Below, piece after piece: positions 31,509-38,417 of a stretch of 38,417 nucleotides of DNA. Source of the DNA: JBDHTS01 sp044220535 (GTDB lineage Bacteria > Pseudomonadota > Alphaproteobacteria > Micavibrionales > Micavibrionaceae). Position 1 is the first letter of the stretch. Each line of letters starts with the position of its first letter. The stretch is taken from positions 1-38,417 of the forward strand of contig JBGAQU010000016.1 of the NCBI GenBank assembly GCA_044220535.1, in the 5' to 3' direction. The notes under the pieces were generated by a model that searched no databases, was not told the origin of the DNA, and saw only the letters and a program-made list of their open reading frames with translations. A program made the translations under genes and the position numbers.

Positions 31509-31527
31509 CTGGATTTTCGAAATCCAG
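31509..31527 (+). promoter_or_regulatory. Hairpin in the glmS leader
   Basis: CTGGATTTTCGAAATCCAG forms an 8-bp stem with a 3-nt loop, 37 bp before the glmS ATG. GlmS expression is post-transcriptionally controlled in many bacteria; no ribozyme core was seen here, so only the hairpin is reported. Confidence 0.4.
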
Positions 31528-31564
31528 CCATTATGGTGAAGTCTGAACAGGGAGACATCACACT

Positions 31565-33397
31565 ATGTGCGGCATTATCGGTATTCTCAGTAAAAAAGAC
31601 GCGGCCCCCATCCTGGTGGAGGGGTTGAAGCGCCTGGAATATCGCGGCTATGACTCGTCCGGCGTCGCCACGCTCGCCAACGGCCATATCGAGCGCTGCC
31701 GCGCGGAAGGCAAGCTCGCCAATCTGGAGGCAAAGCTGAAAAAACACCCCATCCCCGGCGCCACCGGCATTGGCCATACGCGCTGGGCCACCCATGGCGG
31801 CCCCACCGAAAACAACGCCCACCCGCATGCGACCGACCGCGCCGCCGTCGTCCATAACGGCATCATCGAAAACTATGCGGAGCTGAAGGCGGAGCTGGAG
31901 GAACTGCAATGCCGGTTTGAGACGGAGACCGATACCGAAGTCGTCGCCCACCTCGTCACCCATTATTTAAAGCAGGGCATGACTCCAGAAGATGCCGCCA
32001 ATGCCGCCTTCGACCGTCTGCGCGGCGCTTATGCTTTGACCGTTATTTTCGCGGGCCATCATGACCTGATGGTCGGCGTCCGCCAGGGCACGCCGCTGGC
32101 GGTCGGCTTTGGGGAAGGGGAGATGTTCGTGGCCTCCGATTCCTACGCCCTCGCGCCGCTCACCCGCAAAATCTGCTTCCTGGAAGACGGCGACCGCATC
32201 ACCGTCACCCGCGCGGGCGTGAAGATTTATGATGCAGACAGGGCGGAGGTAAAACGCGCCACACGCATCACCGCGCAATCCGGCGCGACCACGGGGAAGG
32301 GCGAATACCGCCACTTCATGCTGAAGGAAATTCATGAACAGCCCTCTGTCATCGGCGACACGCTGAACGGCTTTATCAACCCGGCCACGGGCGCGATTCA
32401 TATGCCGGAGGATGTCATGGCCGCGCTGGCCAGGACCCCGCGCCTGACGCTCGTCGCCTGCGGCACCGCCTATTATGCCTGCATGACCGCGAAATACTGG
32501 TTTGAACAGATCGCCCGCGTCCCCTGCGAGATCGATGTCGCGTCGGAATTCCGGTATCGCGAAGCGCCCATGCCCGCCGGCGGCGTCGCCATTTTCGTCT
32601 CGCAATCCGGCGAAACGCTGGATACGCTGGAGGCGCTGCGTTACTGCAACCGCCAGAAACAGACCATCCTCTCCATCGTCAACACCATTGAAAGCACCAT
32701 CGAACGCGAAAGCGACCTCGTGCTGCACACGCTGGCCGGGCCGGAAATCGGCGTCGCCTCGACCAAGGCCTTCACCACACAGATCACCACGCTCGCCTGC
32801 CTCGCGCTGGCGCTGGCGGTGAAAACCGGTGCTGTGTCGAAGGACAAGGAATCCGAACTCTCCGACGCGCTGCGCCAGGTCCCGGCCATCGTCGCCGCGA
32901 CCCTCAACACTGTCGCGCCACTGATCGATGATATCGCGCGTCAGGTATCGGAGGCGCGCGACATGCTTTATCTCGGCCGCGGCAGCCTCTATCCGCTCGC
33001 GCTCGAAGGCGCGCTGAAGATGAAGGAAATCTCCTACATCCACGCCGAAGGCTACGCCTCCGGCGAAATGAAGCACGGCCCCATCGCTTTGATCGATGAA
33101 AACGTGCCGGTCGTCGTGCTGTCTCCCGCCAACGACCCGCTCTTCGAAAAGACCGCGTCGAACATACAGGAAACCATGGCCCGTGGCGGCAAGGTGTTAT
33201 TGGTCTCCGATAAAGCCGGCTGCGCGAAGCTGGACGGCAGGGCAGCCTGGACTGTGGAAATGCCCGACATCCATCCCTTCGTCTCCCCGATTTTATACGC
33301 GCTGCCGATGCAATTGCTGGCCTACGCTGTTGCCGTCGCGAAGGGCACCGATGTCGATCAGCCAAGGAACCTTGCGAAGTCGGTTACTGTGGAGTAG
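31565..33397 (+). CDS. glmS: GlmS, glutamine-fructose-6-phosphate aminotransferase (isomerising)
   Basis: 610 aa. It begins MCGIIGILSKKDAAPILVEG with the nucleophilic Cys at position 2 after Met removal. The glutaminase domain (1-240) contains RWATHGGPTENNAHPH. The two SIS sugar-isomerase domains follow, with FVSQSGETLDTLEALRYC and YLGRGSLYPLALEGALKMKE, then EGYASGEMKHGPIALID and the C-terminal AKSVTVE. It makes glucosamine-6-phosphate from fructose-6-phosphate and glutamine, supplying GlmU (25201). A GGGAGA ribosome site precedes the start. Its 3' end overlaps the convergent 501-aa gene by 14 bp. Confidence 0.98.
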   Translation: MCGIIGILSKKDAAPILVEGLKRLEYRGYDSSGVATLANGHIERCRAEGKLANLEAKLKKHPIPGATGIGHTRWATHGGPTENNAHPHATDRAAVVHNGIIENYAELKAELEELQCRFETETDTEVVAHLVTHYLKQGMTPEDAANAAFDRLRGAYALTVIFAGHHDLMVGVRQGTPLAVGFGEGEMFVASDSYALAPLTRKICFLEDGDRITVTRAGVKIYDADRAEVKRATRITAQSGATTGKGEYRHFMLKEIHEQPSVIGDTLNGFINPATGAIHMPEDVMAALARTPRLTLVACGTAYYACMTAKYWFEQIARVPCEIDVASEFRYREAPMPAGGVAIFVSQSGETLDTLEALRYCNRQKQTILSIVNTIESTIERESDLVLHTLAGPEIGVASTKAFTTQITTLACLALALAVKTGAVSKDKESELSDALRQVPAIVAATLNTVAPLIDDIARQVSEARDMLYLGRGSLYPLALEGALKMKEISYIHAEGYASGEMKHGPIALIDENVPVVVLSPANDPLFEKTASNIQETMARGGKVLLVSDKAGCAKLDGRAAWTVEMPDIHPFVSPILYALPMQLLAYAVAVAKGTDVDQPRNLAKSVTVE

Positions 33398-34889
33398 GGG
33401 CTTTACGCGTGAACGCAGACCCTCCGGTGAAGACTGAAGGAATGCCGTATTTGCCAGGCTTGGGCGCGAAGCATACCACCAGCCGCGTGTCGCCCGGTTT
33501 CATATCGAATGTCTGCAATTCCACCAGCCGCCCGTTCAAATGGTTGATCGTCCCCGGCATGATGCAAAAATGCGCATTGAACCCGCCGCCGCTGACATCG
33601 TAAATATGCTCAATGTTCATGTCATAAGCTGGCCCCGTCCCGTTCGTTGGAAACGTCCCGTGCCGCGCCATGTGGAAGATATGCCTAAGGCTGACCCCCG
33701 CCCGCCACAATGCCGGCGCATGCCATATGGCGGTTGCGCTGATGAAGTCCTTCTTGGCTTGGTAATCCTTACGGATCGCGCTTTTCGCTTGTGCATCTCT
33801 CCGTGTGTAAAAATACGCCATCTGCTCCATACCGGCAGGCATATTGTCCAGCATGGCATTGAACGTTTCCAGGCGCGCATACAGCTTATCTGTTCTTGCC
33901 GCTTTTTGCTTGTTGCTAAGATCCGATGCAACAAGGCCTTCCACACCGCTCCTAATACGTGTCCTGAAACTGCTTATAGCGTGGTCTGGCCCTTCACTTT
34001 TGATGATAGCGGAATAGCTGGACGCCAGTTGATGGGGTTTGTTGATCAAGCACTCAAAATACGGGTTGATAAAGTCGAATTCTTTGGCGGCTTCTGTAAG
34101 ATGGTGCATCATTATTTGATCAAGCATGACCCCTATCGATGCATCCAGAATGACATGATCTTGAAACGGCAGCTTTTCACCATGCTGCTCGTTATAATCA
34201 AGTAGCATCAGGACAAGGTTTCTTGGTGCGAGGCAGGGCCCTTCAACTGCCGGAATATGAGTTTTTAAACCTTCCATCATATCAAGGCGGCTGAGCATAA
34301 ACATGAGTTCATTCAGGACGCCGCCTACAGTATAGTTCTGGTCTCTTGGATCGTCTGATTTATTCTTAAGAAAAGATGTGTTTTCCGGATCGTTAAGAAA
34401 TTGCTGTAGGAAGGCCATAAGTTGATGTCTCTGAATGTTGGCATGCCCATTTGGAATCGGTCCAGACATGCGTTCGCATATGCCAAAAATAAAGTCGAGA
34501 TAGTCACGATTAAGTTCCTTTTCTTCGGACGAAATGATTTTTGTCCTGTTGGGGTTCGATATATCCTCAAGCGTGCGAAATTCATACATGCGGCTTAAGC
34601 AGAAAAAGTTAAAAAGGATGTTCGCGCCCAAAATTTTATCTACAGGATCAAAAAGGTCATAAGATCGAAGGAAATACGCTGATGCCCGCCGCGCAAAATG
34701 GCCCAATGATGTTGCGGGCATAATGCGGCAAGCATCCATTTCCGATTGAAACGCCATAAATGTATTCTCATCAGAAACTGAGCCAAAAGGCTTTTTTGTG
34801 TAAAGACGAAAAGAGGCAGCCAAAAGCCTTAATAAACCATCACGAATATTATGGCTCATAATTCCCAGGCCGCTTGATCGCCCACTCAT
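33384..34889 (-). CDS. Unrecognised 501-aa protein
   Basis: 501 aa from ATG 34889; ATG at codon 11 is an alternative. It is soluble in appearance, mostly helical over residues 1-400 (FARRASAYFLRSYDLFDPVD, VILDASIGVMLDQIMMHHLT). A more compact C-terminal part (about 400-495) has HIFHMARHGTFPTNGTGPAY, NIEHIYDVSGGGFNAHFCIM and a PGTINHLNGRL segment. The histidines and EHI--xxGGG-N pattern vaguely recall HNH-type nuclease cores, but I would not assign it. Base composition is more AT-rich than glmS. It has no clear ribosome site. It lies next to a transposon remnant, so it may be acquired, and a secreted effector is possible given the Dot/Icm genes. Function is unknown. Confidence 0.65.
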   Translation of the reverse strand: MSGRSSGLGIMSHNIRDGLLRLLAASFRLYTKKPFGSVSDENTFMAFQSEMDACRIMPATSLGHFARRASAYFLRSYDLFDPVDKILGANILFNFFCLSRMYEFRTLEDISNPNRTKIISSEEKELNRDYLDFIFGICERMSGPIPNGHANIQRHQLMAFLQQFLNDPENTSFLKNKSDDPRDQNYTVGGVLNELMFMLSRLDMMEGLKTHIPAVEGPCLAPRNLVLMLLDYNEQHGEKLPFQDHVILDASIGVMLDQIMMHHLTEAAKEFDFINPYFECLINKPHQLASSYSAIIKSEGPDHAISSFRTRIRSGVEGLVASDLSNKQKAARTDKLYARLETFNAMLDNMPAGMEQMAYFYTRRDAQAKSAIRKDYQAKKDFISATAIWHAPALWRAGVSLRHIFHMARHGTFPTNGTGPAYDMNIEHIYDVSGGGFNAHFCIMPGTINHLNGRLVELQTFDMKPGDTRLVVCFAPKPGKYGIPSVFTGGSAFTRKAPTPQ

Positions 34890-34937
34890 GAAATGCGGAA
34901 GCGCCGCATTATAAAATGCTTCGCCATTATAATTTTT

Positions 34938-35363
34938 GGGGCTGGCCTAGATAAGGTGTCTTATCTAAGGTTGGCGAATGGTAAAAAGGCGAAGCAAGTT
35001 AATGAAGCCCACAAAGATAACTGTTCGTTGGCGGTTCATCGCCATCAATCCGTATGATGATCGCCCATGAAATTATAGAAGGTCGAGATCGACGAAAGCT
35101 ATTTCACGGCGGACAAGCAAAGGCAAACGCGGACAGGGCGCTGCGGAAAAATCCCGGTCTTCGGCCTGCTCAAACAGGGCGGCAAGGTATACGCCAAGAT
35201 CATCCCCGGCACTCAGAGCAAGACTAACTGATGCCGATTATAATATAAAATAAGCCTGAATTCCATTATCTACCAGCGACTGCTGGAAGGCATATAACGC
35301 CATCGACGTGACCGTTCCATCACCACAGGATCAACAAAATTTTGTTCGCCGACGAGCCGAAAC
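34938..35363 (+). pseudogene. Decayed IS1595-family (ISXO2-like) transposase remnant
   Basis: From 35079 the frame reads KVEIDESYFTADKQRQ, then GKIPVFGLLKQGGKVYAKII, and hits a TGA at 35229. In other frames SIIY, SDCWKAYNAID and FHHHRINKILFADEP follow. These pieces are collinear with the DDE domain of IS1595/ISXO2-type transposases but need at least two frameshifts, and the N-terminus is largely lost. GGGGCTGGCCTAGATAAG at 34938-34955, followed by a partial inverted copy (34960-34975), is the probable left end. No right end was found. Clearly inactive. Confidence 0.85.
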
Positions 35364-35486
35364 CATATCCATCATTAAACTTGCAACGGCATCCCTGCCA
35401 CGCAGTTCAACTTCTTCTTGCAGGAATGCGTCTTCAGGTTTAATTACGGATGCAAACTCCGATGGATGATGCGATATTGCAATCAT
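35331..35486 (-). pseudogene. Possible gene fragment cut by the transposon remnant
   Basis: A 51-aa frame starts at ATG 35484-35486 and reads MIAISHHPSEFASVIKPEDA followed by FLQEEVELRGRDAVASLMMD. Its last codons run into the antisense of the IS remnant, so the original gene was probably longer. A TATAAT hexamer lies upstream on the same strand, and no strong ribosome site is seen. The rest of the 700-bp gene-free stretch (34890-35590) holds the IS remnant and AT-rich sequence with a 14-bp direct repeat (35373-35386, 35547-35560). Confidence 0.35.
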
Positions 35487-35590
35487 AATAGATTATGGAT
35501 ATTATAGAGTGATAGATCTAAGCAAAATGCCGTTAAAACCTTCTTCCATTAAACTTGCAAAGCTTATCATAATAGTTAATCTTACATCTC

Positions 35591-36262
35591 ATGATCCAAG
35601 ACAAACCCTTCCCCATCCTCTGGCTCTGGCTTCCCCTAGGCTGGATGATCATTCAGCTGATCATGGAATTCAGTCTGAACGACGCCACGCTCGACCGCAT
35701 CCATTCCGAAAATGGCCCGCATGAATTGCTGCAATTTGCTGCGGCCTTCATCGCCTTTGTTCTGTCCTGCCTGACCCTGAAAGGCATGGACCGGTCCAAC
35801 AAATGGCTGGTTGCCTGGGTCGGCATCGCCGCGCTGGCCAGTTTCTACATCTCGGCGGAGGAGATCAGCTGGGGCCAGCAATTCCTGAAATGGCACACGC
35901 CCGAATACTGGGCTACGATCAACGATCAGGACGAAACCAACTTCCACAACACCTCAACCTGGCTCGACCAGAAACCCCGTTGGCTGTTGGAAACAGGCAT
36001 TATCGTCGGCGGCCTGCTGATCCCGCTGCTGCGGCGTTACAAGCCCTCCGCGCTGCCGGAGAAATTCCGCATCATCTACCCGCCTTCAGCCCTGGCCGTG
36101 ACCGCCGGGCTAATGGTGTTCGTGAAATTGTCCCACCTGATCGGTAAAGAATTTTTCGATATCAATGTCTATTTCCGCAACAGCGAGGTCGTCGAACTTT
36201 ACATGTTCTACTTCGTCATGCTCTACATGATGGTTATGCGAAACCGGCTGCGGTACGCCTAA
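35591..36262 (+). CDS. Conserved multi-pass membrane protein with EEISWGQ motif
   Basis: 223 aa with about five or six membrane helices (LWLWLPLGWMIIQLIM, LLQFAAAFIAFVLSCLTL, WLVAWVGIAALASFYI, IIVGGLLIPLL, ALAVTAGLMVFVKLS, MFYFVMLYMMVM). Between helices 3 and 4 is AEEISWGQQFLKWHTPEYW followed by INDQDETNFHN. I recognise this EEISWGQ---TPE---N-Q-E-N-HN pattern as a widespread uncharacterised membrane family. The acidic and histidine residues suggest a membrane-embedded enzyme site, but no activity is known to me. It is a single gene; it has no strong ribosome site. Confidence 0.8.
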   Translation: MIQDKPFPILWLWLPLGWMIIQLIMEFSLNDATLDRIHSENGPHELLQFAAAFIAFVLSCLTLKGMDRSNKWLVAWVGIAALASFYISAEEISWGQQFLKWHTPEYWATINDQDETNFHNTSTWLDQKPRWLLETGIIVGGLLIPLLRRYKPSALPEKFRIIYPPSALAVTAGLMVFVKLSHLIGKEFFDINVYFRNSEVVELYMFYFVMLYMMVMRNRLRYA

Positions 36263-36378
36263 GGCTATATTGCATTCGGGTCCGATACGGGTTCTAATGA
36301 ATGTAGATACGTCGGGTGTGGAGAAGTTCCGGAAAAACGGGACCGCGCGAAATCTGAACACTGAACAGGGTTTGGAGA

Positions 36379-36837
36379 TTGAGCATAGAAACCGACTATA
36401 AGGATATCGGCGCAACGGATCCGTCGCAACGCGATGTGACGGGCTTCGCGCTCATCCCGTGCGGTAAAAACTCCGCTCTTAACACCCATGCCCGCGACAA
36501 TCGCCTCCATGGCGCATCCTGGTCCCTGCAGCCTGAGACGCAGCATCCGGCCTGGTACCACCTCACCATCGAAAGCTGGGTCTACGGCGTGCAGGGGGAG
36601 ATAATGGCCATGCCGGTCCTCGACTTCTTGTTCCGCCCCGGGCCCGAAGGGCTGAAAGATATAGACGTCCGGCAGCTCAAAATCGTCTCCCGGACTGTCA
36701 CGCAAGACGAATATACCAATATCAGGGCCATGTCAGTGGCCCTGTTTTTTATCAACCAGATCAATGCCGGCCATGTGCCCGATTGCGAACGCATCCTGAA
36801 ATTGCACCGCCTCTATCCGCACGGGAAGGGCGTTTAG
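36379..36837 (+). CDS. Hypothetical 152-aa protein, start uncertain
   Basis: 152 aa from TTG 36379; CTG 36367 is the only earlier choice before a stop, and an internal ATG would remove most of the N-terminus. It is soluble. It includes FALIPCGKNSALNTHARDNR, WYHLTIESWVYGVQGEIMAM and LDFLFRPGPEGLKDIDVRQL, and ends ERILKLHRLYPHGKGV. No family is recognised. GC and codon use fit the genome. The end overlaps the convergent prmA by 4 bp. It is a plausible but poorly supported gene because of the rare start. Confidence 0.55.
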   Translation: MSIETDYKDIGATDPSQRDVTGFALIPCGKNSALNTHARDNRLHGASWSLQPETQHPAWYHLTIESWVYGVQGEIMAMPVLDFLFRPGPEGLKDIDVRQLKIVSRTVTQDEYTNIRAMSVALFFINQINAGHVPDCERILKLHRLYPHGKGV

Positions 36838-37766
36838 TCTTTCTGCAGCAAAAGCGACGTCCAGTCACCCCTGCGGTAGCGCTGTTTCATTGTGCAGTTT
36901 TTGCTGCAGTAAACACTTAGAACGTCGTCAGCCTGTTCATCCAGCATGCCCGACAGCATGATAGTGCCGCCGTTGCAAGCCGCGGCAATCATGGGCTCCG
37001 CCAGCATTTTGAGCGGCCCGGCCAGGATATTGGCGATCACGAGGTCCCAATGGTTTTTATGCTGCAATTTTGCTGCAGCAAAACCGTCGGCCTGGAAACA
37101 ATCCATGGCGGTGTCCGGCACATGGTTCATTCGCGCATGACGCAGCGTAACCTCGACGGACTCAGAATCAATATCGGTCGCCACCACCGGCACGCCCCAC
37201 AGTTTCCAGGCGGCAATCGCCAGGATGCCCGACCCCGTTCCGATATCCAGGATTGAACCCGGCCTGAAGCCCTCGGCTTTCAGTCCGGTTAAAAGCGCCA
37301 GGCACCCCGCCGTGGTCCCATGCTCCCCGGACCCGAAAGCGGTTGCGGCATCGATCTGCAGGGGAATATCCCGGCCCGGTTCCGGCCGGTCGATATGGCT
37401 GCCGTAAATATAGAACCCGCTCTCATGGAACGGCTCAAATTGTTGATAGGATTGCGCCAGCCAGTCCGTGTTGTCCGGCATTTCGCCGATGGTCAGGCCG
37501 TCTATTGTCACAGATGGCAAGTCCGGCGCAAGCCGCCCGCGAAGCCCATTGATGATTGCAGCAAATACAGCAGGATCGGGTCTGTCCTCAAACAGCCACT
37601 GGAAAATCCAGTCATGGCGATGGTCCTGCCCCTCCCGCAGGGCGCTTTCGGCCAGTGGCTCCGGCAAGGCGTTCAGGCTGCATTCAATCCCGAGCGCGGA
37701 TACGAAACTGCCGGCCCGTTCATCGTCCAGGCCGGCAGGGAAAGACAGGGTCAGGCTGTAAACCAA
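36834..37766 (-). CDS. prmA: Ribosomal protein L11 methyltransferase
   Basis: 310 aa. The SAM-binding motif SILDIGTGSGILAIAAWKLW (about 160-180) is preceded by DAATAFGSGEHGTTAGCLAL, the substrate-side motif of PrmA. DLVIANILAGPLKMLA follows, containing the NI-A-PL motif typical of PrmA. The N-terminal L11-binding domain (1-100) is less conserved. It methylates lysines and the N-terminus of ribosomal protein L11. It is placed 6 bp after the TIGR02300 gene, so the two are co-transcribed. Confidence 0.95.
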   Translation of the reverse strand: MVYSLTLSFPAGLDDERAGSFVSALGIECSLNALPEPLAESALREGQDHRHDWIFQWLFEDRPDPAVFAAIINGLRGRLAPDLPSVTIDGLTIGEMPDNTDWLAQSYQQFEPFHESGFYIYGSHIDRPEPGRDIPLQIDAATAFGSGEHGTTAGCLALLTGLKAEGFRPGSILDIGTGSGILAIAAWKLWGVPVVATDIDSESVEVTLRHARMNHVPDTAMDCFQADGFAAAKLQHKNHWDLVIANILAGPLKMLAEPMIAAACNGGTIMLSGMLDEQADDVLSVYCSKNCTMKQRYRRGDWTSLLLQKD

Positions 37767-37772
37767 AGCGGC

Positions 37773-38171
37773 TTACTCTTTTTCTTCTTCAACGTCGTCC
37801 TCGACCTCTTCATCGTCGATCAGGTCGTCATCGACATCATCCAGGTCCTCGATCTCGATCGCGTCCTCGTCCGTGTCGTCGCCCTCTTCCAGCGCCTCGA
37901 CTTCATCCAGGCTGACTGTATCGGCATCGCCTTCGACTTCATCCTCATCATTGGCGGCAGCGCCCTTCTTGGCGGCGGTTGCCGGGCCGTTGGTATCGTC
38001 CTCTTCAACGATGGCGGCGCGGCCGCGGCGGGCCTTGACCTTCTGCTCGCCAGTGAATTCCGTCGCGCAGGACGGGCAGGTGACCGGGCGTTTGTTCAGA
38101 TCGTAATAGCGGTTCCCGCAACTGGGGCAGATACGCTTCAGGCCCTTGGGGTCGGCGGCGGCTGATGGCAC
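37773..38171 (-). CDS. TIGR02300/FYDLN-type zinc-ribbon acidic protein
   Basis: 132 aa from GTG 38171, which has an AAGGAG ribosome site; the frame opens further upstream (38345), but that part lacks family likeness. The N-terminal zinc ribbon is KRICPSCGNRYYDLNKRPVT followed by CPSCATEF, with four cysteines and the Y-DLN motif. The rest is a long, extremely acidic Asp/Glu tail with a few basic residues (KVKARRGRAA). The family is typical of alphaproteobacteria and has no established function. It is the first gene before prmA. This gene is a good marker for the lineage. Confidence 0.93.
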   Translation of the reverse strand: MPSAAADPKGLKRICPSCGNRYYDLNKRPVTCPSCATEFTGEQKVKARRGRAAIVEEDDTNGPATAAKKGAAANDEDEVEGDADTVSLDEVEALEEGDDTDEDAIEIEDLDDVDDDLIDDEEVEDDVEEEKE

Positions 38172-38374
38172 GGATAGTCTCCTTAAAAAACATAATACAA
38201 GCTGTTGGGCTTTTGAGACCTTCTGACTGCCCCATTTCACCTGTCTTGTCAAAAGGAAAATTGAAAACTCCGCAGTTTCCAAGGCCTTAAGGGGCATGGA
38301 TTTAGCCCCTGTCTTTGATGTAAGCTGGCGTAAGTCGTTCGGCACACTATCTTTCTCCTAAAAAGGGAGTCCTC

Positions 38375-38417
38375 ATGCAAAAATCGGTCGTCATCTGCGC
38401 TTACAAGCGGTCCCCGT
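38375..38417 (+). CDS. Start of an acetyl-CoA acyltransferase (thiolase) gene, truncated by the window end
   Basis: 14 codons after an AAAGGGAG ribosome site read MQKSVVICAYKRSP, which resembles the N-terminus of thiolases (VVI-AY-RSPF). Only the very start is present, so the precise enzyme (fatty-acid beta-oxidation or acetoacetyl-CoA thiolase) cannot be told. It is divergent from the TIGR02300 gene. Confidence 0.6.
   Translation, partial: MQKSVVICAYKRSP

Noticed and set aside
31310..31564. glmS ribozyme in the leader of glmS
   Set aside because: No ribozyme core was seen; only a short hairpin is present, and the ribozyme is known mainly from Gram-positive bacteria.
31967..33076. 369-aa frame opposite glmS
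   Set aside because: It is the antisense of a well-conserved enzyme gene with no independent support.
35509..35724. 71-aa frame before the membrane protein gene
   Set aside because: It overlaps the start of the EEISWGQ protein in another frame and has no ribosome site.
1..38417. tRNA and rRNA genes
   Set aside because: No T-loop (GGTTCGAATCC-like) with matching acceptor stem and no rRNA-like sequence was found by reading both strands.

Overview
The window looks like chromosomal DNA of an alphaproteobacterium. The supporting evidence is a TIGR02300/FYDLN-type zinc protein upstream of prmA, the block rpmH-rnpA-yidD-yidC-engB, a succinylase-type lysine/diaminopimelate branch (dapD, dapE), a UbiH-type ubiquinone hydroxylase, and facing pairs of REP-like palindromes (GTCATCC...GGATGAC) of a kind common in alphaproteobacteria. 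The order is not certain; a Micavibrio/Rhodospirillales-like lineage is an inference. Two N bases at 9775-9776 point to a draft or metagenome assembly.

Region 1 (1-10850, + strand) is part of a type IVB (Dot/Icm) secretion locus in the Legionella order: icmK/dotH (3' end only), icmE/dotG, icmG/dotF, icmC/dotE, icmD/dotP, icmJ/dotN and icmB/dotO. Three unrecognised genes follow on the same strand. The icmC-position gene is unusual: it carries about three IcmD-like membrane repeats in front of an IcmC-like C-terminus, and a single-repeat icmD follows. The gap before icmB holds two terminator-like hairpins.

Region 2 (10847-28419) is mostly housekeeping. It contains ubiH, an outer-membrane barrel gene, a conserved hypothetical, the block rpmH-rnpA-yidD-yidC-engB, a pilin-like membrane protein, the run rmuC-def-fmt-truA, dapD-dapE, a DUF3108-like protein, glmU and three small envelope or unknown genes. 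These cover membrane protein insertion, translation start and tRNA modification, and peptidoglycan precursor supply. Long intergenic hairpins with period-like AGAGGACACAG or GCGGAGGCGCGG arms occur four times here, and once more near 31.2 kb.

Region 3 (28440-31310) is an accessory island read on the - strand: higB-higA with two clear operator dyads, two AT-rich genes apparently in the same operon (85 aa and about 313 aa, the latter with a PD-(D/E)XK-like pattern), a densely folded probable RNA leader, and an XRE-type regulator. Next to it, inside the loop of one long hairpin, sits a 40-bp perfect palindrome flanked by an 8-bp duplication. It looks like two IS1595-type ends joined back to back.

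Region 4 (31565-38417) has glmS, a 501-aa orphan gene, a decayed IS1595-family transposase with related terminal sequence, a multi-pass membrane protein, a small hypothetical, the TIGR02300-prmA pair and the start of a thiolase gene. No tRNA, rRNA or CRISPR array was seen.
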